From Trichoderma breve (lineage: Eukaryota > Ascomycota > Sordariomycetes > Hypocreales > Hypocreaceae): a stretch of DNA of 64,000 nt. The translations under genes and the position numbers were made by a program. The stretch lies in NCBI RefSeq assembly GCF_028502605.1, contig NC_079234.1:2418001-2482000 (forward strand), written 5' to 3'. This document shows positions 12,101 to 22,975 of the stretch, piece after piece. Below the pieces are notes generated by a model. It had not been told where the DNA came from and did no database searches. It worked only from the letters and a program-made list of their open reading frames with translations. Numbering within the stretch: position 1 is the stretch's first letter; the number at the start of each line of letters is the position of its first letter.

Positions 12101-12563
12101 GGCGGCTGCAGCAGCAGCATATGACAGGCCGAGAAAAGCCAGCCGACGACATACGGAGCCGGTGATGGATGACCACGTCTATCCGGCCAAGGAACGTCGA
12201 CGAGACGGCAAGAGAGCGCCGGTGACAACGTGGCCACACTCCGGGACGTCGTCCTGGGTCAAGGAGCATTCGGACCCCCCTCCGCATCTGGATGATGCCG
12301 GACATACAACAGATGCGGCGCCGTACATGGAAGACGACGAGCTAGCCCGGCGCGAGGCCCGGCGCGCACGGCGGAAAGCCAAGTACGAAGAAGCGCCTGT
12401 GGAGGATGCAGACGAGAGACGCCGCCGAGAGAGGCGAGAACGAAGAGAGCGAGAGAAGCGCAATGGCGCATCAGACGGAAGCGATGAACGTCATCGCAGT
12501 CGACGAGAATCTGCAGCCGCTGAGCATCAGCCTCGAAGCAGCTGGTGGCGAAGATTTGGATGA
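3104..12563 (+). CDS. Giant coiled-coil repeat protein (about 3,102 aa), unrecognised
   Basis: Proposed exons are 3104-3256, 3343-10261 and 10327-12563. The last intron is firm: donor AAG|GTTTGT, branch GACTAAC, acceptor TTTAG, frame kept. The first exon is tentative. It was chosen because the long frame has no early ATG, while ATG 3104 sits in a good context (CAACAATGGC) and joins in frame through GTGCGT...TATAG. The N-terminal third (residues about 100-980) is disordered, Lys/Asp/Ser-rich, with repeated Trp-Gly motifs near residues 298, 453, 643 and 771, and one more at 2342. Residues about 980-2177 form 15 helical repeat units. An acidic Asp/Glu tract (about 2184-2222) and a Lys/Asp tract (about 2263-2294) follow. 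The C-terminal third has two polyproline stretches near 2537-2555, Arg/Glu-rich helix and a C-terminus ending SSWWRRFG. Its architecture recalls giant fungal scaffold or tether proteins such as the Woronin-body tether Leashin, but I see no decisive family signature and claim no function. Confidence 0.8.
6127..9720 (+). repeat. 15-unit intragenic helical repeat (186-345 bp per unit)
   Basis: Units begin at the EEEEL-type motif at 6127, 6388, 6733, 7039, 7246, 7507, 7813, 8065, 8293, 8506, 8716, 8926, 9157, 9397 and 9583. Each has three parts. First comes an acidic helix EEEExxxLLxKK. Next is a short basic/Ser turn, often with GKL or SSK. Then comes a second helix ERLxxLQxNAxxRA. The unit closes with a variable number of 7-residue AAREAEE-type repeats. 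Length differences between units come almost entirely from that heptad linker. Confidence 0.9.
8506..9156 (+). repeat. Near-identical 210-bp tandem units inside the helical domain
   Basis: EEEEL codons recur at 8506, 8716 and 8926, a spacing of exactly 210 bp (70 codons). The neighbouring spacings are 213 bp (from 8293) and 231 bp (to 9157). These units share long nucleotide stretches, for example around 8401, 8611 and 8821. That suggests more recent duplication than among the flanking units. Confidence 0.85.
11832..11903 (+). repeat. Three 24-bp tandem repeats encoding AEDREARK
   Basis: Three consecutive copies of an 8-residue charged motif lie in the C-terminal Arg/Glu-rich helix of the giant protein, followed by a partial copy. 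They differ only at a few, mainly synonymous, positions. Confidence 0.85.
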
Positions 12564-14061
12564 AGCGGAGAGTCGCATGAACCATGAGCGAGCGTGTTTG
12601 ATCTATTTTTTTCCTCTTCTTTCATTTTTTCTTTCTTTCTTTCAGCTTCTCTCGCATATCTGTTTTCTTGCTTCTATTGCCATGATGAATGATTGAAATC
12701 TGGACGCTGCTGTGGAAGCGGTATCATGTTACAGTTTTGCCGATTCTTTCCGGGATCTCGGAGACGCCCTGCATGGAAACCAGTCCATCCAGGATATCTG
12801 CAGTCATCTCTACCCCGGTATGGTGTAAAATGGAGGGGATGTTTGAGTTTCTTTTCTTTTCACTTTCTTTTTCCCTTTCGCCGGCGATGTTGACATGTTG
12901 TACGAACGAGGCTTGTGGGTTTTTTGGAATTTTTTATCGGTCGGTTGGGACCAGGTGTATCAATTGTCATGAGATGAATGCTGCAAATTGCCTCGCATAA
13001 TTGTATTTTTTTTTCTTTATCTTGCATACGCGCAGTGGGTATCTGGGTAGCTTTGGAGTCTTGTACTCGCAAATTATATCAATTATATCCAAGGAATATG
13101 TACCTTGTGCAGTAGCGCATTTGTGTGCCTTAACCGGGCAAACGGGCCAACCGGTTTTGACATTTGATACGTGTCAAATTGTGTCATTATGTACAGTGAA
13201 TCTGGGCTGCTGTTGTATGCTATTAGGGAGTAGAAGCGACAACGTATGGAATGTACGTGAGAGAATTGCGATACATGATTGCTGCACGTTGGATTGGACG
13301 GGTTGGTGATGGGGTGTGGTTGGCTGCTCTCCCCACCTCCTTGTATGTATTGTCGATAACGTCCGCTAATGTGGCTGCCCGAATACTTGCGTCTCGACAT
13401 ACTGGTGGTACGAGAAATATTGAGCCTAATTCAGAGGCAAATTTGCTGCATATAACCAAGAAGCAATAAGTATCTAGAGAATGAGAGTGTTCATCTATAT
13501 AAATTACACAGCGGATATGTCTCGATCATTCAACAGTAATGGGTACGCCATCATGTATCGGTGCCAAATAAGTGAATTAGCAGGCTCAGTATAAGGTACT
13601 CGTAGATACCTCAGGTATAGAAGCCAAAAGCAACTACAAGCGCATACCCGTATATGTACGCGTGTCAGCTTCCCCCCAAGACTGTCATACTCTAGCTGTC
13701 TAGGCACTCCAAAGGTGGCATGTCCGGAAAAAAAAGAGAAGAGGGGCCCCCGAAATCGACAATCGCCGGATCGAATTTAGCTGGGCACTTGGTCCGGAGC
13801 CGCTGCCAAACCTCGCCTTTTTCGGGTGGCGTGGCGCGGGCCTCGTTGCAACCTGTGCCAATCCCAATCCAATTCATTGCGTAAGTTGGCATCAAGGAAA
13901 CCAACTCGCCTTTTTTGTTCCCTTAACGCCCTTGTGCCTCCAGGGGCTGAGGGGACGCAGACATTACTTTACTTATTACCTGATACGCATCGCAGAGTCA
14001 TAATCAAAGTACTGGATCTTTTCTCTGTGGGTTGGTCCCCTCGCCTGGGCTTCGTTAGACC
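12564..14061. other. Intergenic region, 1.5 kb
   Basis: This is the 3' flank of the giant gene (CT- and T-rich just after the stop) followed by the upstream region of the golgin gene. Only short, unsupported open frames occur. An ACGCGT hexamer lies near 13660 and GGTAC-type motifs near 13590. I see no RNA gene. Confidence 0.6.
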
Positions 14062-16861
14062 ATGGCGGCGCGATGGGGGTCGTTTCTGCAGCAGGCCGTG
14101 GCCGGTGTTGAGTCGCGCCTGGATAACATTCTGGCCGAGGGGGACGACGATCGCAATGCAGCACAACCTGCTGCTACTTCTGCGGCAACACTGGCAACTG
14201 CCAGCCCGAAGGTGACGAGCTCTGGTAAGTGCTGAAGATGCGGGATGAGGTGACGTGTCGAGGGGTAGGAAGAAGCACGATACGAGGAGGGGGAGGGGAA
14301 ACAGCAATGCGTCTTCAAGTCTTCCGCACGCACGCAGCTAGCTAACTAAGCAATCCGCACAGCAAACTCTCGAGCGTCGTCGACCAACCGTGCCAATGAT
14401 CGACTACAGGCAAGGCTGGCCAAGGCCATGGCCGGCAAGAATGCGCCTGGAGGGGGAGACAATCGGGCGAATGCCTCACCACGTAGCTCGATTGATGTGG
14501 CCAGCCGAAGCTCTATGGAGAGGCCCTCGATGGACAAAGGGGACAGGCCTGAACCTCCGCCGGAACAGAAACCCGAGCCCGAACCCGAATCCGAGTCTGC
14601 CCAAACTGCTACCGATTCTGCTCCTACTGATACCTCTACGACGGCGACGACTACGACTACAACAACAATACCGATAACGATAACGGACGACAATACTACT
14701 GCCGAAGTTATACTGGAATCAGCTCCTGATGAGACAAAGGATGCTCTTCCCGAGACTGAGGTGCAACCAGTGTCTGAAGAAGCACCTGCGAAAGAGGGGG
14801 AAGCCGAATCTCCACCCTCGGCCGAAGATGAAATTCCAACAAACAACGGTCAGGTAGCAGTGGCAGTGGTAGAGAATGGAGCTGATGCGTCTGAAATTTC
14901 TCGCGAGCTTGAGGAGGCCAAATTGCGACATCGAGAGGAGGTTCAAGAGTATGTCGAACGTATCGACTCTTTACAGTCCAAAATCCAGTACCTTTCCAAG
15001 AATGCCGCCGAAGCAGCAAACAAAGCTGCATCTTCAGCCCCATCTGGCAGCCTGGAAAAGAAGCTAGCAGAAAAAGATGAAAGGATCGCACTATTAATGG
15101 AAGAAGGTCAGAAGCTAGCCGGGGCAGATCACAAGTATCGAACATTGATCAAGTCATTGCGGCTTCAAATAAGTGAACGCGACAAGCAATTGGATGAGGC
15201 ACGCAAGGCAAAGGATAAAGCTGTGTTGGATGCCGAGGCACTGCGCAACCGGTTGGACGGAGATGAAGAGAAGGAAAAGCGTCGACAAGAGGCGATAAAG
15301 GCCACTACGAGCTTACGCAAGGAAATTGACAATTTGAAGAGGGAGAACACTAATAAAGATGCGGCCATACGCCGGCTTGAACAGGAAGTCAGGGCCAAAG
15401 AGGAGCAAGGTGAGGTTGCCAAGGCCGATGCTCTAAGCAAGGCGATTGTCGCAGAGCGGGCGAAACAGAAGGAGCTTGAAGATGCCAATACTGCCGTTCG
15501 AGCAGAATTGGAGGCCCTGAGTGAGAAAGCCCGTCTGGATGCCATAGAATGGGGCGAGAAGCTTGAGCGCGCCATCCAGCGTGGTAGCACCGTCGAAGCC
15601 GAGCTACGGCTTGAACTGCAGAATATGGAGAGCAAGCTGGAAGGCGTGCGGGTGACAGCAGAGGAAGCGGCTTCGAGCACAGGTGGCGAAGCCCAGATGA
15701 AACTGTTCCGGCAGATAGAGACGCTGCAGTCTCAGTATGCCACTGCCAGGCAAAACTGGCAGGGTATTGAGGCCTCCTTGATGGCAAAGACAACAAGCCT
15801 AGAGAGGGAGAGGGACGAAGCTGAGCGCCGCGAGTCGGAAATGCGTAAGAAAGCGCGAGATGCGGTAAGTTTATTTTGAAGTCTTTTTTAGTAATTGCAG
15901 TTAAACTGATGCTAACTCGACTTTGCTCTCACAGGCCAAACGCGGTAGAACTCTCGAGGATGAGCTGCAAGAGGTCCAACTACAGCTGGAAGCTTGCCGT
16001 GAGGAATTGGCTACTCTCAAAAAGTCCACCAAAGCCACAGAGACGGCTCTCGAGCAAACACGCTCCGATCTAGAAAAGGAGAAACAAGCAGCGAGCAGAT
16101 CCTTCACAGCCGAGACAGGACGACAGTGGGCCGATGAAGTTGCAGTAGCAACAGCGCGAAACCAGAGCCGCCCAGAGTCGCCGTTACTCTCTGTTCCACG
16201 AACATTCAGCTCCGAAGCCGTCGGATTATCCGTTCCCAACCGCATACGACGATCACCTACTCCTGTGAGTATAGCGGATGCTGTGGGAGAAGGGCTCGGC
16301 ATTCTGAGGCGACCTCCCACGCATCTCCCGACCCGTACAGGGACAGGGTCAATGTCACTTACTGGATCTATCCCGCCATCTCCATTCTCTCCTCTGGAAC
16401 CGCCTATGGGATCACCTCCTGCGCTGCCTCCATCCGTAATGGAGAGGGAGAACGGAATCAGCGATACTGCCCCCTCATCTCCCCGTAATCTCGCGCAAGA
16501 CATGATTTCGGTATCGACAGTAGCGGCGGGGCCGTCTGTTCAATTAGTAGAAAGGATGAGTGCAGCGATACGTCGTCTAGAGGCCGAAAGAGTGGCAGCC
16601 AAGGAAGAGATGGCGAGGGTGTGTAGCCAGAGAGACGAGGCAAGAGGGGACATGGTGGCCCTGATGAAAGAACTAGAAGACGCAAAAGCAGCGTCCGCAA
16701 GGGTCCCAGAGCTGGAGAAGGAAGTCGCTGATTTGGATACAAGATATCAAACTACGCTGGAGCTGCTGGGAGAGAAGAGCGAGCTGGTTGATGAACTGAG
16801 GGCAGATGTGGATGATGTCAAGACGATGTATCGGGAGCTGATTGAGCGGACAGTAAAGTAA
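14062..16861 (+). CDS. SGM1: TMF/Sgm1-family golgin (863 aa)
   Basis: Exons are 14062-14224, 14363-15864 and 15935-16861, with donors GTAAGT and GTAAGT, branch GCTAACT/GCTAACTC and acceptors CACAG and CACAG. The family consists of long Golgi coiled-coil proteins (TATA-element modulatory factor, yeast Sgm1) that bind the Rab6/Ypt6 GTPase. The N-terminus (MAARWGSFLQQAV) carries an amphipathic head, followed by a Ser/Thr/Pro/Glu-rich linker. A long coiled coil spans about 225-620, a Ser/Pro-rich segment about 624-744, and a second coil 745-863. The last 60 residues (LLGEKSELVDELRADVDDVK and onward) match what I know of the conserved TMF C-terminal Rab6-binding region. It converges on nas6 with only 181 bp between the stops. 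Family assignment is solid; the exact yeast orthologue name is less so. Confidence 0.88.
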
Positions 16862-17042
16862 GTGAAATGGATGGATGGCGGCGATTAATAAGGGAAAAGG
16901 GGGGAGAAAAAGAAGAAGGTAATGAAGCACCATGACGTGAAATGACAAAGTACGGCAGCAGCTGTAGATTAGATTTGTACATTGTTTTTATGTATTATGT
17001 TAGATTATGGCTGGTTGAGTACTTATACATATGGCTGGGGAG

Positions 17043-18231
17043 CTAATCGACTAGCTGGATGCCTTCTCTCTCAGCGCCCTGGATGATGAAGTTGCGAACC
17101 TGTTTGAAGAGTGTTAATCCATGTTCCTACTTGAAGGTTGTGAGATTGAGAGACGCTCACCTCTTTGTCGGGAGCTAGATCAATAGCCAGCTCCCCGTCG
17201 TTGGTCTTGAGTGTGAAGTCGGCTTCCTCTCTCAGCAGAGCAACAGCAGTATCTCCTATAAGCACACACATGAATATACGTATTAGTTCAGTTCGTTTTT
17301 AATAGTAGTAACAAAACGAGGCCCGAATCAAACAATAGAAGTGAATGAAAACATGAGAACTCAACGCACCGTGACCCTCTGCAACAGCATGATGTAGCGG
17401 CGTGTAGCCCTCATTATCAGCAGCATTCAAGGGACTCCTATTCTTAAGCAGGAGCATGACCATGGGAACTGAGCCGACAGCCGCAGCGCGATGGATGGGG
17501 TACTGGCCCCGGCGGTCGCGGACACGAGTCGAAGCTGGGGGCTTGGAGTCGATGAGAAGACGGGCGACATCGAGGTTCTTTTTGGAGGCGACGAAGTGGA
17601 GGGCCGTCTGGCCGTTGTTATCTATACAGATGTGGATTGTTAGCTGGGGATTGAAGTAGATTACGTGTGACTGAGAGTGAGACTTACTCTTGATGTTGAC
17701 ATCGGCGCCTCTTGAAAGAAGTAAGTTTAATACTGGCTCGCTGTTGGGGACGCTGGCGGAGATCATGAGAGGTGTCCAGCCGCTGTCGTCCTATTATATG
17801 TAGCGTGTGAGCAAAAGGGTCCCAGAATGAGTTGAGTTGGAGCTGTATCATGTTGTACCTGAATATCGGGATCAAAGCTTGCCTGGTTTGCCAAGAGGAG
17901 GACAATTTCGTGGTTGTTGGACGAGGCTGCCCAGTGGATTGCGTATCTGCCGTCATCATCTTTGCGCTTTGAGAGCTTGGGATCCGTCTGTGAGAGGTGT
18001 TGGTATTTTGGGCTGTCACTTTGTATACACGCAGATATACAGATACAGATAGGATGTATATCTCGTCTGTTTGAGGACTTACCTTGAGAAGTCCTTCAAA
18101 TGCAGCCACTGAAGGTTACGTTAGCCATGTTATTGCCTTGAAGCTGAGAGTGAATGGATGGATGTTGCGATACCTCTGCCTTCTCTAGCAGCTGTGTGTA
18201 GAGGAAACCGATCACTTTCTGTGTCAGCCAT
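17043..18231 (-). CDS. NAS6: Nas6/gankyrin-like ankyrin protein, 26S proteasome assembly chaperone (239 aa)
   Basis: The gene has seven exons on the minus strand: 18231-18174, 18108-18083, 17987-17859, 17790-17688, 17621-17370, 17255-17161 and 17099-17043. All joins keep frame with GT-AG borders. The product opens with an acidic cap and HTAAREGR, then ankyrin repeats such as DGRYAIHWAA, SGWTPLMISA, NGQTALHFVA, GQYPIHRAAA and EGYTPLHHAV, each followed by the usual LLL helix. It ends in VRNFIIQGAEREG. Nas6/PSMD10 binds the Rpt3 ATPase C-domain during assembly of the proteasome regulatory particle. Length (239 aa) and repeat number fit the family. Splitting such a short gene into seven exons, one of only 26 nt, is notable. 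Another small ankyrin protein is the main alternative. Confidence 0.85.
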
Positions 18232-18610
18232 GACGGCGATAGCAGTATGACGAGTATATGAATGAGGAAAGATGTACAAGAGAAGATGAATAGGTGCAGA
18301 AGGAATATGATTATGAAATGGTGAAATAGAGAAGTTGACAGCTCCAAAGGTGCCCAGATTTGCAATCACAACTTCCAGGGTAGGCCGCAGCTGTATTGCG
18401 TAGGTGCTCGTAGCTTTTGCTTTTGCTGCTGCTGTTTTTAGCCTTTGATGCTTGCGCCACAGGCTTGAGCTGGAGCCACTCGTTACCCACAGCCTGCGCC
18501 ACAGAAGGCTGATCGGATTTCAATTCAAACTCGCCTCTTGCTGCTTTTCCTTTCCAGAACGCGGATCGCCAACTCCAGCCTTCTTCTTTTCATTTTTCTT
18601 TTCATCCGCC
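18232..18610. promoter_or_regulatory. Bidirectional promoter, nas6/prp46
   Basis: A 379-bp divergent spacer separates the two start codons. It includes an AGC/GCT-rich patch near 18420 and a CT-rich segment (18540-18600) next to the prp46 start. No specific factor site is recognised. Confidence 0.5.
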
Positions 18611-20144
18611 ATGGAGGCACCACAGACGCCGCAAGACGCGCTTCATCTCAGCGCGCTCGTGTCTCAGAATGCAGCTGCGACAAGGAATCTCTACTCGCGC
18701 CTCGAATTGGCCAACGGCAAGCGCCAGAAGCTCGAGGGCGTCTTTGAGGATGCCGTCATGAAGCGACGATTCGAGGCCGAATATGCCGCTGTACAGACGC
18801 TACCCGAGGCACTCGCCGCTAAACAGCCATCGAAGCAGACGCTGCGGAAAACGGCAAAGACGGGGGCAGCAGCACCAGCGCGGAAGACGCCCAAGCTTCT
18901 CGAGGCCGGACCATCTTCATCGGCCGCATCTACAGCGAACGGAGGCGAATCTACGACGACGAAAGCAACGGGAGCGACGACACCGCAGAGCATGAGCCTG
19001 ACAGTCAGAGGGTCGCCGGCCATCCAGCAGGTCAAGCCCGAGTGGCATCCGCCGTGGAAGCTGATGAGGGTCATCTCGGGCCACCTGGGTTGGGTGCGCA
19101 GTCTGGCAGTCGAGCCGGGGAACAAGTGGTTTGCCAGTGGTGCTGGCGACAGGACTATCAAGATCTGGGATCTCGCTACAGGATCGCTGAGATTGACCTT
19201 GACAGGCCACATCAGCACCGTTCGCGGCCTGGCTGTATCTCCACGACATCCATACCTGTTTTCTTGTGGCGAGGATAAGATGGTCAAGTGCTGGGACTTG
19301 GAGACGAACAAGGTGATTCGTCACTATCACGGCCACCTCAGCGGCGTCTACACACTCTCTCTACATCCCACGCTGGATGTCCTAGTCACAGGCGGTCGCG
19401 ATGGTGTTGCTCGAGTTTGGGACATGCGCACGAGAAGCAACATCCACGTCTTGTCAGGCCATACCGGTACTGTGTCAGACGTCAAATGTCAGGAGGCGGA
19501 TCCCCAAGTTATCACGGCATCGCTGGACTCGACCGTCAGGCTCTGGGATCTGGCAGCCGGAAAGACTATGGGCGTTCTCACCCACCACAAGAAGGGCGTC
19601 CGAGCTCTGGCCGTCCATCCCACCGAATTCACCTTTGCGTCAGGCAGCACTGGCGGTATCAAGCAGTGGAAATGTCCAGAAGGCGCTTTCATGCAAAACT
19701 TTGAGGGTCATAATGCTATCATCAACACCATGAGTGTGAATAGCAATAATGTTTTCTTCTCAGGAGGTATGCTTTATCCTCTTCCCTCCCTATAATTTGT
19801 GAAAAAGGGGAGAACTCGTTCTGACCGTACAATCTAGGCGACAATGGATCAATGAGCTTCTGGGATTGGAAATCTGGTTATCGCTTCCAATCCATGGACA
19901 CAACTGCACAACCCGGTTCCCTAGATGCCGAATCAGGAATCATGAGCTCAACCTTTGACCGCTCTGGTCTGCGTCTCATCACAGGCGAGGCTGACAAGAC
20001 TAGTACGTGCCCCTTAATCTTTCCATCGTCTACTTGCCGTATGCTAACTCAATTCAAGTCAAAATCTGGAAACAAGACGAAAAGGCGTCTGAGGAGACGC
20101 ATCCGATACAATGGACGCCATCATTGGCACACAGGAAATTTTAG
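18611..20144 (+). CDS. PRP46: Pre-mRNA-splicing factor Prp46/PLRG1, WD40 protein (468 aa)
   Basis: Exons are 18611-19766, 19838-20002 and 20059-20144. Donors are GTATGC and GTACGT, acceptors CTAG and CAAG, and frame is kept throughout. Residues 1-150 are a low-complexity N-terminus. Seven WD repeats follow, starting at about 155 ([11 protein letters not shown] with [17 protein letters not shown] with [17 protein letters not shown] with [17 protein letters not shown] with [28 protein letters not shown], ending TIKIWKQDE). The tail [15 protein letters not shown] matches the PLRG1 family ending as I know it. Prp46 is a scaffold of the NineTeen complex that stays in the activated spliceosome in the nucleus. 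It diverges from nas6 and converges on orc1. Confidence 0.93.
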
Positions 20145-20688
20145 CCGGGAGTTTATGGGAGTCTTTTTAATGTTGTTTGTTAATCGTCTGAAACTGTTTT
20201 AAAAATCGAGCGGCGATGGGAGTAAGAATAGATCCCTGCGCCGCACGCCGGGATATCACAGGCGGATACGTGTATGTTTACGGATTTTTTTTAATGCATT
20301 TCTGGACCATTGAAGGGAAATAGCTGGGCATGATGGCAAAACTATTTTGGTTTTATGTTGATAAAAGAAACATTTTAATTACGCTATGACTGTTATATGA
20401 ATCGCCGAGAGAATTGGGGAATCAGCCAGCAAATCTTCATTTATTTTGCCATGAAGAAGGTGTGTGCTTAACTCATAAAAAAACTAGATAACTGATCCCA
20501 AGGTTTTTCCTTATTCTATAGATCGTGGCATCATCGCTATTCCAACATTGGTATCCAAACACACCAAAAAAGGCTGTATTATAAAAGATATGCTAAAACG
20601 GGGAGAAAAGGGGTTCTTTTCATACCTGTGACCCCCTCAAGACATGAGCGATTGTGAAATTCAGATAGATGGAGCTGGACTGTTCCAT
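20145..20688. other. Convergent 3' intergenic region, prp46/orc1
   Basis: This AT-rich 544-bp spacer lies between two stop codons. It contains several T- and A-rich stretches suited to polyadenylation signals on both strands. No gene is seen. Confidence 0.6.
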
Positions 20689-22975
20689 CTAAATGCTCAG
20701 TCCCATGGCCTTGAGATCAGCATCATCGCGCAGCGCCATCTTCACTTCATCATCCGCAATGGCTAACCGCAGCCTACTCGATCGATCCGCACGATGAGCC
20801 TCTAGATTGACTAGACCAGCGGCCACGAGCTCCAGGGCGGCTGTATGAATGTACATTGGCCGCCCTACCAGACGTCGGCCAACAACTTGAGTCCCCTTGG
20901 CAAGTCCAGGAAGAATCTGTGCCATGCCAGGAGGAGGTCTGGCCGAAAAAGCGGCAACTCGCTGTAGTTCATCCAGAGTCTCGCCAAGCGTCGTCTCAGC
21001 CAAGCCAGACCGCCGAATTCTCAGTATCAGCGCGGCCATGAGCATCTTGGACGTCAGGGGGAGGCCGCGCAGATGCTGCTGGATAGGATTCGTCGTGGCC
21101 TCGTTGATGGCCCTCTTGATGGTGGAGATTGTGACTCTTCCGCGCCGAGACTGGTCAGGGACTCCGCTGCCAGGGGCTTTCTTGCTTGGTGTCATTGGGT
21201 CTCCCGGAGCATCGCCCTCGGCGAGCTCGACGGCTCGACGGCAGATGTCTAATGCTCGCCTGGCGTCTCCACTGACAGCGGCTACTTTGCGGCTGGCAAA
21301 CTGGACGGCGTCTGCATCGACGATATTCCCCGGTACACCTTCGAGACGAGATTGGATAATCTTCATGAGCTGTTCGTGATTGTATCCTGGAAACGTAATT
21401 CGAGTAAGACCTGTGTTGAAATGGTTAACTTCTGGTCCCCCTCTCTGTCTGATTTATATTGAATTTTATAGACATACCTAGACGACTGCTGATCTTGTTA
21501 CTCAACGTTCTCTCTGGCAGATCCATTGTGTTGGCTACGGCGAGTACGATGAGGCGGCTATGTCGGAGGGTTGGCCAATTGAAAAAGTTGTACATGACTG
21601 CCTGGTTCTTTGTGACCAATTGATCAAGTTCGTCCATTAATACGACACATGGAATGCGTCTTGGACTGGGGTTGTTGAACTCGCGCTCCAGAAGATCGAG
21701 GGCTTGGGCAGGGCTGGCACGATCACCCTTGAGAGCCTCCCAGAGCAGCGAGTACGCTTGATGAGGATCAGTAATCTTCATGCCATTGATTTCGACGAAT
21801 ATAAAGTCATCCAGCTCGTCTGACCCGACGGCTTCCTCGAGGCGAGAGATGACCTCTCGCACAGTGGCCGTCTTTCCGGTGCCTGGTGTTCCAGAAATGT
21901 AGATGCAGTTACCAGTACCCTCAGTAATGGCAGCTTCCAGGTGTGAGTATACGAGAGAAAACTCTCCTTCACGACACGGTAGACTGGAGGGGACGGCTGA
22001 GACGTGGAGTTTTGAACGGGCTATCTGAAATGGAGAAGCTTGGACGTGGCTCGGCGACAGCTTCCGGGTGGCCAAAGGCGTAAACTCGAGTTTCTTTGAA
22101 GCGCTCCTTGGTCCTCGCTTCGACTTGGGGGTGGTCGCCGGGGTTCTTCCTGTTTTGGTGGGTGTTTGAGGCGGTAGGTATGTGTCGCCGTCTGGGGGTG
22201 ATTGTGCTCGAGCTCTGCGACGAGTTGGCTTGGTGCCTTTCTCAACCATTTCAATTAGTGCTGGCACATCTTGTCCGTTCTGATACACCTCCTCCCATAC
22301 GAATTCATCCGTGTATGTTGTTGACCGAGTGTTGCAGCCGCGCCGGCAAACAAATGTCTTTCCATAGTCGGGGGAGTTCCGCGGGATCTTCCCAGACGGA
22401 TATGAGCTGAGAAAGGCATCTAGTGACATGATGTTGGCCTTGCCGTCGATCGAGGCTAGGGGATTCACATCCCACGATGGTGATATATACAGCTCATTCT
22501 GCATCATCTGTTAGGAGAAGGATGTCATGGTGACACAACACAAAATGATGGTGTTTGCACTTACCCAGTAAAAGTCCTTTCGTTTTCTATCCTTATTCAG
22601 AATCTCCTTCTCCGTCAAAAACCACATAAAATTGGCAGCCATCCCTTCATTCTCAGCATCCTCCCGGAAATCACAGATGATGGCCACCCATGTTCCATTA
22701 GATCCATCGGCCTTGAGCATCACCGTGTCTCCAACGCGGCATTCAAAGTCGCCATACCGAGCGCCAATAATCTTGGAGCTGGCTGTGACTTTTCTCCTTT
22801 TGCGATCGCCCTCATCTTCGCCGTGATCTGCCTGCTCGGTGTTGTATATCCATTCCCACTCTATTTCTTCGCTTTCGACACTGTCTTCTGAACTTTCTCG
22901 AGTTACGGTAGAAAGAGCTCTTTTGCGCCCGCGGGTAGACTGAGTGTTGGTCTGAGAGGTGGTTTGGGCCGGCAT
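20689..22975 (-). CDS. ORC1: Origin recognition complex subunit 1 (720 aa)
   Basis: Minus-strand exons are 22975-22565, 22507-21478 and 21410-20689, with donors GTAAGT and GTATGT and acceptors ACAG. Residues about 45-190 form a BAH domain (GDTVMLKADG, WVAIICDF, FLTEKEIL). A basic linker follows, then the AAA+ ATPase with Walker A GTPGTGKT near residue 342, Walker B VVLMDELD near 424, and sensor-1 VLAVANTMDLPER. The C-terminus carries the winged-helix part (TSKMLMAALILRIRRSG). Orc1 is the ATP-binding subunit of the complex that marks replication origins and loads MCM with Cdc6. The BAH domain separates it from Cdc6. Two MluI cell-cycle boxes lie upstream, fitting G1/S control. Confidence 0.96.

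Noticed and set aside
3104..12563. Identification of the giant protein as Leashin/LAH
   Set aside because: Only size, disorder and repetitiveness agree. No specific Leashin sequence block could be confirmed from the sequence alone.
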